Source of the DNA: Fidelibacterota bacterium
GTDB taxonomy: Bacteria; Fidelibacterota; UBA8477; JABMPR01
NCBI GenBank assembly: GCA_016844955.1
Contig: JAERTH010000026.1
Location: 1 to 64,000, forward strand
DNA length: 64,000 bases
Direction: 5' to 3'
Within the stretch, counting starts at the first letter, position 1; each line of letters begins with the position of its first letter. Of the stretch, positions 27,314-36,217 are shown in pieces. A model generated the notes under the pieces. It did no database searches. It was not told where the DNA came from and saw only the letters and a program-made list of their open reading frames with translations. The position numbers and the translations under genes were made by a program.

Positions 27314-28729
27314 ATGTCTCAAACACTACATGCTGATGTAGTTGTCCTCGGTGCTGGTCCTGGAGGATATGCTGCCGCATTCCGTGCAGCTGATCTGGGT
27401 AAAAGTGTGATTCTCATCGACAAGGGTCAAACCTTGGGTGGGGTCTGTTTAAATCGGGGATGTATCCCATCTAAGGCTTTGCTTCACCTGGCTCGTGTGA
27501 AATCTGAGAGTTCTGAAGTTGAGCAATTTGGCTTGACCTTTCAAGAGCCCCAGTGGGATCTGGAGAAAGTGAAGCAATGGAAAGACAAGCGCGTTGTTGG
27601 GCGATTGACCAAAGGTATCGCTGCCCTGGCTAAGGCTCGCAAAGTGCAGGTCCTGACTGGATCAGGTGTTTTTACCTCGTCTGGCAGTCTTGAGGTTACT
27701 CAGGCAGATGGTGTGGTTGAAGTTACCTACACTGATGTGATTATTGCCGTTGGATCACATCCCACGAAAATCCCCAGCTTCCCTGAAGACCCACGGATCA
27801 TGAATTCTACGGGTGCCCTGGAATTGGATGGTGTGCCAGAAGAGTTGCTCATCATCGGTGGAGGATATATAGGTCTGGAAATGGGTACCATATACTCAGC
27901 TCTGGGTTCCAATATCACCGTAGTTGAATTCATGCCCAACCTGCTTCCTGGCGCTGATCCTGATGTGGTTAAACCACTTGAACAACGCTTGAAGAAGGAT
28001 TTCAAATCCATCCGCACTGGAACCAAGGTTCAGGGTATTACCCCCCACGATGATCATCTTGAAGTGAGCATTGAAGGCAAGAAAAGTGTGGAGAAGTTAA
28101 AGGTGGACAAGGTCCTGGTTGCAGTCGGTCGCCGACCCAACACCCATGGTTCCGGATTTGAAAATATTGGTATTGATATTGATGAACGAGGTTTCATTAA
28201 GGTAGATGAACACCGTCAAACCAATATTCCACATGTCTACGCTATCGGCGATATCACCGGTGATCCCATGCTGGCACACAAGGCCACTTATGAAGGCAAG
28301 GTCGCGGCAGAATACATCTGCGGAGAGCCAGCCGCTTATGATGTGAAAGTTATTCCTGCCGTTATTTTTACTGATCCCGAAATTGCCTGGGCCGGTCTCA
28401 CTGAGACACAGGCCAAGGAGCAGGGTGTGGAATATGACAAGGGTGTCTTTCCCTGGTCTGCCAGTGGTCGCGCTCTGGCCCTGGGGCGTACTGAAGGATT
28501 TTCCAAAGCTCTTTTTGATAAGGAAAGTGGCAAACTCATTGGAATGAGTATTGTGGGTACCAATGCTGGTGATCTCATTGCTGAGGCGGTTCTGGCCATG
28601 GAAATGGGTGCAGACGCCGAGGACATTTCCCTGATCATTCATCCCCATCCCAGTTTGTCCGAGTCTGTTGGTAACGCGGCTGAAATTGTAGCCGGCAGCA
28701 TCACAGATTTATTCGCACCCAAGAACTGA
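27314..28729 (+). CDS. lpdA: dihydrolipoamide dehydrogenase E3
   Basis: This 471-residue FAD flavoprotein regenerates oxidised lipoyl groups with NAD+. The FAD motif is GAGPGGY, the redox-active disulfide is C45-x4-C50 (GGVCLNRGCIPSKA), the NAD-binding motif is GGGYIGLEMG, and the active-site His-Glu is in HPHPSLSES (His445). CAGGAG precedes the ATG. It follows aceF by 15 bases and precedes the acetyltransferase-like gene by 6 bases, so transcription probably continues. Confidence 0.96.
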   Translation: MSQTLHADVVVLGAGPGGYAAAFRAADLGKSVILIDKGQTLGGVCLNRGCIPSKALLHLARVKSESSEVEQFGLTFQEPQWDLEKVKQWKDKRVVGRLTKGIAALAKARKVQVLTGSGVFTSSGSLEVTQADGVVEVTYTDVIIAVGSHPTKIPSFPEDPRIMNSTGALELDGVPEELLIIGGGYIGLEMGTIYSALGSNITVVEFMPNLLPGADPDVVKPLEQRLKKDFKSIRTGTKVQGITPHDDHLEVSIEGKKSVEKLKVDKVLVAVGRRPNTHGSGFENIGIDIDERGFIKVDEHRQTNIPHVYAIGDITGDPMLAHKATYEGKVAAEYICGEPAAYDVKVIPAVIFTDPEIAWAGLTETQAKEQGVEYDKGVFPWSASGRALALGRTEGFSKALFDKESGKLIGMSIVGTNAGDLIAEAVLAMEMGADAEDISLIIHPHPSLSESVGNAAEIVAGSITDLFAPKN

Positions 28730-28735
28730 TAGTCC

Positions 28736-29398
28736 GTGGGGGATAAAACAAAAATACGGATTATTGATGTAGAGAGTTGGGATCGTAAGGAACAGTTCAA
28801 TTTTTTCCTGGAGTATGATAACCCCTTTTTTGGACTCACTCAAAATATCGATGTAACGCGCTTACTGGAATATACCCGTTTGAAGGGGCATTCCTTTTTT
28901 GCTGCCTATCTATATATCTCACAGCTCATGGTTAATAAAATCCCGGAATTTCGATATCGTTTGAGCGATGGGAAACTCCTGGATTATCCAATTGTCTCTG
29001 CTGGTTCTACGATTCTGAAGAAGAACAATGTATTTACTTTTTGCTATTTCGAGTATATGGATTCCTTTCCCGCTTTCGAGGCACATGTGTTGGCGCAAAT
29101 CGAGGCATGCAGTCATCCTGAATCAAAATTATTGGATCATGATCATGATCTGGCTCAGATTCACTACTCCGTGATACCCTGGGTCCATTTTACAGGACTG
29201 ACACACCCCCGTAACTATGGTACTGATGATAGTATTCCGAAAATTGTTTTTGGAAAATATTCCATTCAAAATGGCGTGGCAAATTTGCCCGTTTCCGTTG
29301 AAGCGCATCATTCCCTTATGGACGGATTTCACATGGGACAGTATTTTGAAGGCTTTCAGAAATGTGCTAACTTTCCCGACCAATTTCTAGAGGGTTAG
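28736..29398 (+). CDS. chloramphenicol acetyltransferase (CATA)-like protein
   Basis: This 220-residue protein has the fold and catalytic signature of type A chloramphenicol acetyltransferases: HHSLMDG near the C-terminus, with catalytic His192 and structural Asp196, and internal blocks FFAAYLYISQLMVNKIPEFRYR and SVIPWVHFTG. Genuine resistance enzymes are trimeric and use acetyl-CoA. Many chromosomal relatives do not confer resistance, so the substrate is open. The GTG start lies 6 bases after lpdA, which places an acetyl-CoA-using enzyme in the operon that makes acetyl-CoA. No strong ribosome-binding site was found. Confidence 0.85.
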   Translation: MGDKTKIRIIDVESWDRKEQFNFFLEYDNPFFGLTQNIDVTRLLEYTRLKGHSFFAAYLYISQLMVNKIPEFRYRLSDGKLLDYPIVSAGSTILKKNNVFTFCYFEYMDSFPAFEAHVLAQIEACSHPESKLLDHDHDLAQIHYSVIPWVHFTGLTHPRNYGTDDSIPKIVFGKYSIQNGVANLPVSVEAHHSLMDGFHMGQYFEGFQKCANFPDQFLEG

Positions 29399-29400
29399 GG

Positions 29401-29856
29401 ATGCAATATCAAATCATTAAGTATGGAACTGATGCATATACCGCATCATTGAATCTGAGGCATGAAACACTGAGAGTTCCCTTGGGGATGGATTTGTTTG
29501 ATGGATCTTATGATGATCTCAGTAACGAAGCACGCTACTTTCATTTCGGCGCTTTCAGTGATGATGGAGAGTTGTTGGCCAGTGTGCTGGGTATTCCAAC
29601 TTCCACCAAGGAAGTGCGTATCAAGCAGATGGTTGTTTCTAAAACATTACAAAATCAAGGTGTGGGCAAACGACTCTTTATGGCTTTTGAAGCTTTTTTG
29701 CTAAATCTGGGTTTCAAGGAATTTATTCTCCATGCTCGCATGACTGCCCATGGGTTCTATCTCAATATGGGGTATCAGATTTTGGGGGATAAGTTTCAAG
29801 AGGTTGGTCTTGATCACTACAAGATGCGGAAAACATTTTTCCCATCCAGTGATTAA
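29401..29856 (+). CDS. GNAT-family N-acetyltransferase
   Basis: This 151-residue acetyltransferase has the acetyl-CoA-binding motif A (VVSKTLQNQGVGKRLF; Q/RxxGxG/A) and the C-terminal strand with AHGFYLNMGYQ. It resembles ElaA/YjdJ-like GNAT proteins that act on small molecules or peptides, and the target is unknown. It starts two bases after the CAT-like gene, with AGGG before the ATG, and so belongs to the same transcript as lpdA. Confidence 0.88.
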   Translation: MQYQIIKYGTDAYTASLNLRHETLRVPLGMDLFDGSYDDLSNEARYFHFGAFSDDGELLASVLGIPTSTKEVRIKQMVVSKTLQNQGVGKRLFMAFEAFLLNLGFKEFILHARMTAHGFYLNMGYQILGDKFQEVGLDHYKMRKTFFPSSD

Positions 29857-30009
29857 GAAACCAGTGACACCAACCAAGCAGTTTCACCACAATCTAAAAT
29901 GCTCTGAGTTGAGGAACTGCTGCAGATCCCCGGAAATCCTATCAACAAACTGAAGAAATTCAGTTTCATCCTGGCTAAGATAAAACGTCTCTATCCGTCC
30001 TTTCCAGAA

Positions 30010-30540
30010 TTGAATGGCTTCAATGTCCTGGAACTGGAACCCGGTTCAAATCATGAATTGCTCAGGTTCTTACATGAATCCACTTCGATCAAGTCTGTTC
30101 AGGGAGTGGGATTGACCAGGTCCTCCTGGTGGAGCAGGCTATTCCTTTCTAAAGGGAGTGAGCACGTTTTGAATGCCCCAATTTTGCCTGCACTGCGAAC
30201 TATGGAAACAGAGAGTATGGATCTTATCTATTCCCGTCATGTCTTGGAACAACACAGTATTGAAGCAAGAATTCTACTACAGCATCCAGGCTTCAAATCG
30301 GCCATTCGGAATAACCAGTTTGATGATCTGCCAGAATCATTCCCAGCATCCAGGCGCAATATTCAAGCTGTGTTCAAGGAGTGCCAGCGTATTTTGAAAC
30401 CAAGTGGTGCAAGTATCGTTCAGGTTGCCAAAAAGAAATATGGGGTGCTTTCAGAAGCCACATTGCAGGCGTATGAACCCAGGGAATTACAAGTTGCTAA
30501 TATTGGAAGGTACTCGGAACTGATCATGCTGGTGAAATAG
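30010..30540 (+). CDS. class I SAM-dependent methyltransferase-like protein, start uncertain
   Basis: At least 176 residues are coded. The glycine-loop position reads VLELEPGSN, followed by MDLIYSRHVLEQHS and ECQRILKPSGASIVQV, the usual strand-4 and strand-5 blocks of class I methyltransferases. The TTG at 30010 is the first permissible start, but coding-like sequence in the same frame reaches back to 29908 (VEELLQIPGNPINKLKKF...). An ATG at 29899 in this frame is separated from it by a TGA at 29905. The real start is therefore an unusual codon, a TTG, or a lost ATG. It follows the GNAT gene in the same frame. The methyl acceptor is unknown. Confidence 0.62.
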   Translation: MNGFNVLELEPGSNHELLRFLHESTSIKSVQGVGLTRSSWWSRLFLSKGSEHVLNAPILPALRTMETESMDLIYSRHVLEQHSIEARILLQHPGFKSAIRNNQFDDLPESFPASRRNIQAVFKECQRILKPSGASIVQVAKKKYGVLSEATLQAYEPRELQVANIGRYSELIMLVK

Positions 30541-30554
30541 TAGTCGTTTCCAGG

Positions 30555-31157
30555 TTATTTTCCCTTTCGCAGCGGAAAGAATCTAGATGGCCGGCCCCGC
30601 TTGGCACTGCGCCTTTTGGGTGAGACCGGGAAGGTTCCTTCGGAGACTTTCTTCACATCTTCAATGGAATAAAATGCTTTGGGGTTATACTGTTTCACAT
30701 GGCCGATAATATTTTTCAGGTCTTTTCGTTCAATTATGCTGTAGAGGATTTTGACGGGTCCTTTTGCTCCTTCTGCATCAAATGATGTGATGCCAAATCC
30801 TTCTTCCCTGAAGAATGCCAGCAATTCATCCGCATTGCTTTGGGTAATGATTCTAAGTGCGACCTTCCCGATGTAAAGGTGGCGTTCAATAGCAATTCCC
30901 ACATAGTTTCCGGCTGCAAAACCGGCTGCATAAAATACATAATAAAAGGGTGAGTCGAGATTTTTCATGATACTGGAAATCACAAGCATCCAGATAAACA
31001 CCTCAAAGAAGCCCAGGAGGGCAGCCAGGGTTTGAACCCCGCGGGCCACAAAAAGTATGCGGATGGTACCAAGGCTGACATCCAGAATGCGAGCGAGGAA
31101 AATTAAAACGGGGAGAACCAGATAGGCAAACCACCATATCTCAAGCCACTGTTCCAT
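30555..31157 (-). CDS. UPF0316/DUF2179 membrane protein
   Basis: This 200-residue protein has three to four N-terminal membrane helices (about 12-33, 42-62, 72-92) carrying the family mark ARILDVSLGTIRILFVARG. A soluble DUF2179-type domain (about 100-170; SIIERKDLKNIIGHVKQYNPKAFYSIEDV) and a very basic tail (SPKRRSAKRGRPSR) follow. DUF2179 domains occur in YitT/YebE-like transporter-associated proteins. The function is not settled. AAGGA precedes the ATG. It follows the glycosidase gene on the same strand by 27 bases. Confidence 0.85.
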   Translation of the reverse strand: MEQWLEIWWFAYLVLPVLIFLARILDVSLGTIRILFVARGVQTLAALLGFFEVFIWMLVISSIMKNLDSPFYYVFYAAGFAAGNYVGIAIERHLYIGKVALRIITQSNADELLAFFREEGFGITSFDAEGAKGPVKILYSIIERKDLKNIIGHVKQYNPKAFYSIEDVKKVSEGTFPVSPKRRSAKRGRPSRFFPLRKGK

Positions 31158-31184
31158 GTTGCGTTCCTTCTTCGGATCCGTTCA

Positions 31185-33653
31185 CTATTTTACCAGCAAA
31201 CACTTGCCCGCAATCACATGCTGGGCCATGCTGGCACGAAAGAAATAAATGCCACTTGGAAGCTTGTCAGCATTCCAGGTCATGGTATGGTTTCCAGGTA
31301 CTGCTGCATGAGATAGACTGTCAATTTTACGTCCATCAAGGCTATACAGATGCAGGGTCAGAAGACCAGTCTCCTTGATATTAAAGCGAAAATTTGTGCT
31401 GGAATTAAAGGGGTTAGGATAGTTGTCTTCCAACTGGAAGGCGATGGGCGTACTCTGGTTAGGCCTTTCAATAGAGGAAGTCACAAAAGTGGCTTTTAGG
31501 TCATCGATGTAAATCGTACCGCTATCCTTATTGTTGTCATCTGTTTCAGCCAGATAGATTTTGGTCCAGGTGATGGGAAAGCTGAGCACTGCGGTGGAAT
31601 TGCCCCAATGCGGCTCTGCATCTTCAAGGGCTACCTCGAGCTCTCGCCATTCATCATTCCAGTTAATCCCAGGAGCAGCAGCGGTGAAATTAACCAGGAA
31701 TTTTTCATTTGAAGCGTTCTTAAATTCACCTCTGATCCAATGCGCCGAATTGTCACCATAGACCTGGATAGAAACAGATTCAGGTGTGCCGGATACTGGG
31801 ATATTACAATCCAGGTAGAGCACACTGACCCCTCCGGTAGTCAGGCTATAGTCCAGTCTTCCCGAGGTAGGCGGAGAGACGAATTGAATCGCATCAGACA
31901 CGAGACTGCAGGAAGCCAAATTGATAACTGCTCCGCTCAAGCTATAGTTGGAAACACTGCTAAAATCGTCAATAGTTACTGAGTTAGCACTACCCACAGT
32001 GAGAGGAACTGAAGCCGATATGGACCGGAAACTTGCCTGGATTAACCCTTCGCCTTGATTTTCTGCAGCTACCAATCCTGAAACAGAGATGGTTCCCAAT
32101 TCTGGGGTGATGGACCATTCATAAGAATCGGCATCCAGATTAAGGATATGATTCAGATTGTCGCGGGCGATGGCTATCATTTGTTGCGTTTCATTCACTT
32201 CAAGTACAATGGGGTTTGGTTGTAGAGTCAAGGTAGCGATATCCGTAACATTGATAAATACTGAATCAACAATCTCATCAAGATTTACCCAGATATAGCC
32301 TGAGCCTATGGCTTCAGAAGCTGTGAATAAACCTGTAGTGGAAATACTCCCGATCTGGTCATCACAATCCCAGGCAAGGTTTTCCTGAGGTACGGCCACT
32401 GGATTGTAAAATGAATCGGTTCCAGTCACCGCGAATTGCAGGCTCGATTCCACCGGAGTAAAGGTTTCCTCCCAGGGAAGATTGATAAAGGCCAGTGATT
32501 GAACTGGGGCTTTCGAAATTACCATTAGCGCATTGGCCACTGATCTTTCACCACCTGCATCTGATGGGCTGTTGGCGATATCTCCACGGACCACCATGGT
32601 CGTGGAACCGCCACCATCCAGATTGACTGCCTGATAAATTCCCCAGTCCAGCATATAATCAGCCAGCTCGAAAAGACTCATTCCCACACTGAAGCCGGGT
32701 TGTCTGCCATCCACAGTCATGAGGAAAACCTTAGAACTGTCCTGCGTAAAGCCTACAGCCGTACGAGGGTGACGGTCGTGAGTAAAGCTATAGCCTACAG
32801 ATTCCTCCTCATATTCAACGCTTCTGACGCCATTTCGAATCAGGCGGGGGGTGCCTCCGACCATTTCCTTGATCGGCTCGGAGCCAGGAGCAAGATTCAG
32901 TTCAATCGTAATTGTATCACCTACAAATATGGATTCATTGATGAAGTCCCTGGCAAGACCATGGCCTGACAACACGGCACCGCCGGTGAGGGGAATGGGG
33001 GAATTTCCGTGACCGGCAGCATGAATACTGTCTTTCGAAACCACGACGGCACGCAAGGGGAGGTTTACCATCTCAGGAGCCTCCAGATATTGCACAGTGA
33101 CTTCAGCGCCCCAGATGTTTGTACCTGTTCGGTTTCCCATATAATGGTTATAGATGATGAGCATATTCTCGTTGCGTACCTGGTTGACACCAGAAATGGC
33201 AATACTACTGGTATCATCTTTGGTAAGGAGTCCGCTGAAGGTCATAATATCTGTTAGGGGCGATTTGTCTTGCGTAAGCCCGAAGACAGAGCGTGGATAT
33301 GGTCCTCGCAGCAGAGTCCCTTTGGAAACCTGGGCACCGATGGTCACTCCTCCAGTGGCATAAAAATCCCCGTTAATCGCTCCAATAACTGTATGTCCTG
33401 CCTGGGTTGATCTCGCAGCCATGGAGGAGGTCGTTTCATATCCGGCCACCAGATTGTCCGCTTTTACTGTCTCAAGTGTATTCAGGGTGTCAGATAGGTC
33501 AACTTCGAGAATTTGGATATGCCAGGGTCCCCCGGTCAAATATGCATGGTGGTGGATGATACCCGGTCCCACAGGGGTGCTGGTCAGGGTATCTGATTGA
33601 GCTATATCAAAGATGAACAGGCAGGTGAACAATAGGGGAAGTAGTGTGCGCAT
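31185..33653 (-). CDS. secreted phosphodiester glycosidase (NAGPA) protein with Ig-like, CBM-like and sorting domains
   Basis: This 822-residue exported protein has a signal peptide (LLFTCLFIFDIAQS). The catalytic NAGPA domain (about 35-385) shows AINGDFY, HPRTAVGFTQ, TVDGRQPGFSVGMS and AVNLDGGGSTTMVV. Members remove GlcNAc or other sugars linked through phosphodiesters. An Ig/BIG2-like pair (about 390-545; TGLFTASEA..GYIWV and TLQPNPIVLEVNETQ), a carbohydrate-binding-like beta domain (about 555-725) and a C-terminal type A sorting domain (DNYPNPFNSSTNF...GIYFFRASM) follow. The target is probably surface or environmental glycan, delivered outside by type IX secretion. AGGAG precedes the ATG. 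The gene is preceded by a divergent 430-base spacer shared with hybO. Confidence 0.9.
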   Translation of the reverse strand: MRTLLPLLFTCLFIFDIAQSDTLTSTPVGPGIIHHHAYLTGGPWHIQILEVDLSDTLNTLETVKADNLVAGYETTSSMAARSTQAGHTVIGAINGDFYATGGVTIGAQVSKGTLLRGPYPRSVFGLTQDKSPLTDIMTFSGLLTKDDTSSIAISGVNQVRNENMLIIYNHYMGNRTGTNIWGAEVTVQYLEAPEMVNLPLRAVVVSKDSIHAAGHGNSPIPLTGGAVLSGHGLARDFINESIFVGDTITIELNLAPGSEPIKEMVGGTPRLIRNGVRSVEYEEESVGYSFTHDRHPRTAVGFTQDSSKVFLMTVDGRQPGFSVGMSLFELADYMLDWGIYQAVNLDGGGSTTMVVRGDIANSPSDAGGERSVANALMVISKAPVQSLAFINLPWEETFTPVESSLQFAVTGTDSFYNPVAVPQENLAWDCDDQIGSISTTGLFTASEAIGSGYIWVNLDEIVDSVFINVTDIATLTLQPNPIVLEVNETQQMIAIARDNLNHILNLDADSYEWSITPELGTISVSGLVAAENQGEGLIQASFRSISASVPLTVGSANSVTIDDFSSVSNYSLSGAVINLASCSLVSDAIQFVSPPTSGRLDYSLTTGGVSVLYLDCNIPVSGTPESVSIQVYGDNSAHWIRGEFKNASNEKFLVNFTAAAPGINWNDEWRELEVALEDAEPHWGNSTAVLSFPITWTKIYLAETDDNNKDSGTIYIDDLKATFVTSSIERPNQSTPIAFQLEDNYPNPFNSSTNFRFNIKETGLLTLHLYSLDGRKIDSLSHAAVPGNHTMTWNADKLPSGIYFFRASMAQHVIAGKCLLVK

Positions 33654-34080
33654 ATGAACTCCTAGTTATGTACGAATATAGCACTGAATGACTCCGGCCT
33701 GCAGTAGTTTGTTAATAAAATTCACAAATTAAAACGGGAAAAATCAGGCCTAGAAATCAGGAGTAGATCGAGACCTGAGGTGGGGTGCATACCATATAAA
33801 CATGACAGAAAATATCATAAAGAATCAACAAACACAACGGGTTACAAAAAAAATAGCACGTAGAAAATTCAGCATTTGTAACTACCGATTATGACATTAT
33901 ATTCTTTACGCAATTACTGAGAAAAATGAACTATACAAGACAAATTCTATCACGTTTGATGCTATGTTAGTTGCATGGCACAATAGGTGTGTTTGTCTCG
34001 GGCGTTGCGGTTTAACCGAAATATTGTAGTCCTTTTGAAAATAGCCATTGGCGATAACGATAGTCGGAAAGGGTAAATGA
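33654..34080. other. 427-base divergent intergenic region
   Basis: This spacer separates the secreted glycosidase (minus) from the hydrogenase operon (plus) and must hold the promoters of both. A weak -24-like TGGCAC at 33976-33981 has no good -12 element. No coding frame or hairpin terminator is convincing. Confidence 0.5.
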
Positions 34081-35226
34081 ATGGGAACAGAACTAAAATC
34101 CAATGAAGTATTGGACATGTCCTACTCAAAGGAGCTTGAAGCTCAAGGAGTAAGCCGTCGAAATTTTCTTAAATTTTGTACTGCCATAACTGCTGCAATG
34201 GGTCTGCCTGCAACTATGGTGGCACGAGTTGCGGATACAATAGCGAGTCCCACGAGGACTCCAGTCATCTGGTTACATTTTCAGGAATGTACGGGTTGTA
34301 CTGAATCCCTACTCCGGGCAACGCATCCCACTGTCGAAGAACTCGTCCTGGATATGATCTCTCTGGACTACTCAGAAACGCTGTGCGCAGCGGCCGGTCA
34401 TCAGGTTGAAAAATCTCTCAATGATTCTGCCACGCTCAACGAGGGTAAATACATCCTCGTCGTAGAGGGCTCAATTCCTGTTAATGAAGATGGAATTTAT
34501 TGCAAAATTGCAGATAGAACCGCCCTTGATATTTTGAAAGATTACGGTTCAAGAGCTGCCGCCATCGTGGCCATCGGTTCCTGTGCGTCCTGGGGTGGTG
34601 TACAATCATCCAGCCCAAACCCCACTGGTGCGACTGGTGTGCATGAGATCATAAAAGACAAGCCAGTGATCAACCTCCCCGGTTGTCCGGCCAGTCCCTA
34701 CAATCTGCTCTCTACGGTACTCTATTATCTGACCCTTGGAAAGCTTCCCCAACTGGATAGCAAGAATCGTCCAAAATTTGCATATGGCCGCTTGATTCAT
34801 GAACATTGTGAACGTCGTCCACATTTTGATGCTGGTCGTTTTGCACTGCAGTTTGGCGATGATGGTCACAGAGAGGGTTATTGTCTGTATAAATTAGGCT
34901 GTAAAGGACCAGAGACTTACAACAACTGTTCTTCCATTCTTTTTGGGGATGTGGGTTCCGGTGCCTGGCCTGTTGGAACCGGACACCCCTGCTTTGGGTG
35001 CTCTGAAGAAGGCGTAGGGTTCACAAAATTTATTCATGAACAATCCGACGTATTCACCGATTCACCACCTGCTTCCTATGCAGGAATCTCAGGTGAAAAA
35101 GCTGGAGGCATTACCGTTGGTGGTGCTGCAGTAGCTGGTGCAGTTGGTGGTGTCATACTGGGTGCCAGTGCCATGGCTGCGAAAAAGATGAAAGCCGAAG
35201 AAACTGCCCCGGAATCAGACGCATAA
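34081..35226 (+). CDS. hybO: [NiFe] hydrogenase small subunit, Tat-exported, HybO-like
   Basis: This 381-residue subunit carries the FeS clusters of a membrane-bound uptake hydrogenase. It opens with a twin-arginine signal (RR at 26-27, SRRNFLKFC) and then the proximal-cluster motif ECTGCTESLLR (Cys70, Cys73). Other cluster Cys residues are in GSCASWGG, LPGCPASP, EHCERRPHF, GCKGPETYNNC and HPCFGCSEEGVGF. A C-terminal hydrophobic segment (AVAGAVGGVILGASAMAA) anchors it. The ATG at 34081 has GGAAAGGG nearby. It heads hybO-hybA-hybB-hybC-hybD, matching E. coli hydrogenase-2 order apart from extra accessory genes, and oxidises H2 in the periplasm, sending electrons to HybA/HybB. Confidence 0.95.
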   Translation: MGTELKSNEVLDMSYSKELEAQGVSRRNFLKFCTAITAAMGLPATMVARVADTIASPTRTPVIWLHFQECTGCTESLLRATHPTVEELVLDMISLDYSETLCAAAGHQVEKSLNDSATLNEGKYILVVEGSIPVNEDGIYCKIADRTALDILKDYGSRAAAIVAIGSCASWGGVQSSSPNPTGATGVHEIIKDKPVINLPGCPASPYNLLSTVLYYLTLGKLPQLDSKNRPKFAYGRLIHEHCERRPHFDAGRFALQFGDDGHREGYCLYKLGCKGPETYNNCSSILFGDVGSGAWPVGTGHPCFGCSEEGVGFTKFIHEQSDVFTDSPPASYAGISGEKAGGITVGGAAVAGAVGGVILGASAMAAKKMKAEETAPESDA

Positions 35227-35236
35227 GGAGTTGATG

Positions 35237-36208
35237 ATGAACCTTGAACGAAGAGATTTTTTAAAGGTTCTTTCGGTCGGTGCGTTGACTGCGGGCAATG
35301 TCACAAGTGTTTTTGCCGGTATCAGGAAGACTTTATCGGCAGATGCAGTTGGTATCCTGTTTGATGGAACCATTTGTATCGGTTGCAAAGCTTGTGAAGC
35401 TGCTTGTAAGCAGTACAATGATATGCCGCCGGAAGGTGGAAACCTTGGAAAAGCCAATGGGGTTGATGGTATCTGGGATGAATCCTATGATCTCTCAGAA
35501 AAAACCCTGAATAAAATCAAACTGTATGAAAATGGTGATGCCTCCGTACGCAATCGTGAAGAGAATGGTTTCGCCTTTGTCAAAAAAGCGTGTATGCACT
35601 GTGTAGACCCCGATTGTGTTTCTGCCTGTCCCGTAACAGCGCTCACCAAAAATGCAGCTACCGGTATTGTTGAATATGACGTGGATGCCTGTATCGGTTG
35701 TCGCTACTGTATGGTGGCCTGCCCCTACAATGTGCCCAAGTTTGAATATGCCAAAGCTGTTCCTGAGATAGTGAAATGTGAGATGTGCGGGCATCGGCAG
35801 GCTGAGGGTGACATCCCGGCCTGTTGTGAATTTTGCCCCACAGGCGCTTCACTCTTTGGTAAGGTCACAGATCTCCTGGATGAAGCGCGTAAGCGTGTCA
35901 AACTGGTTGCCGGAAGTACTTATGAGTATCCCATGCGCAGCCTGGATGAAGGCGATGTGAGTCCAAAAACAGTGGCACCCTACATAAACTATATATATGG
36001 AGAAAAAGAAGGCGGCGGAACACAATATCTACTCCTCTCTGCTATCCCCTTTACCAAGCTGGGTCTGCCGGAATTGTCCGAGACTTCTTCAGCGTCCAAG
36101 TCGGAGGGTCTCCAGCATGGCATCTACAAGGGCATGATAGCTCCTGTGGCACTCCTGGGTGGTTTACTCTATGGTGCGTATCATTCAACCAAAAATGCAG
36201 AAGAATAG
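35237..36208 (+). CDS. hybA: HybA-type ferredoxin of hydrogenase-2, Tat-exported
   Basis: This 323-residue electron-transfer protein has the Tat motif RRDFLKVLS near its N-terminus. Four [4Fe-4S] Cys groups follow: CIGCKACEAAC, CMHCVDPDCVSAC, CIGCRYCMVAC, and CEMCGHRQAEGDIPACCEFC. A C-terminal helix (MIAPVALLGGLLYGAY) probably anchors it. I chose the ATG at 35237, six bases after AAGGAG; ATG 35234 and TTG 35231 are nearer alternatives. It passes electrons between the hydrogenase small subunit and the quinone-reactive HybB. A second homologue lies in the 49.5-50.4 kb cluster. Confidence 0.93.
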   Translation: MNLERRDFLKVLSVGALTAGNVTSVFAGIRKTLSADAVGILFDGTICIGCKACEAACKQYNDMPPEGGNLGKANGVDGIWDESYDLSEKTLNKIKLYENGDASVRNREENGFAFVKKACMHCVDPDCVSACPVTALTKNAATGIVEYDVDACIGCRYCMVACPYNVPKFEYAKAVPEIVKCEMCGHRQAEGDIPACCEFCPTGASLFGKVTDLLDEARKRVKLVAGSTYEYPMRSLDEGDVSPKTVAPYINYIYGEKEGGGTQYLLLSAIPFTKLGLPELSETSSASKSEGLQHGIYKGMIAPVALLGGLLYGAYHSTKNAEE

Positions 36209-36217
36209 GAGCTGACT

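Noticed and set aside
28736..29398. Antibiotic-resistance call for the CAT-like gene
   Set aside because: The catalytic motif is intact, but chromosomal relatives often do not acetylate chloramphenicol, and no mobile element or other resistance gene is near.
33976..33992. Possible sigma-54 promoter for the hydrogenase operon (TGGCAC...GTGTG)
   Set aside because: The -24 half is perfect but the -12 half lacks both TT and GC, so the match is too weak to list.
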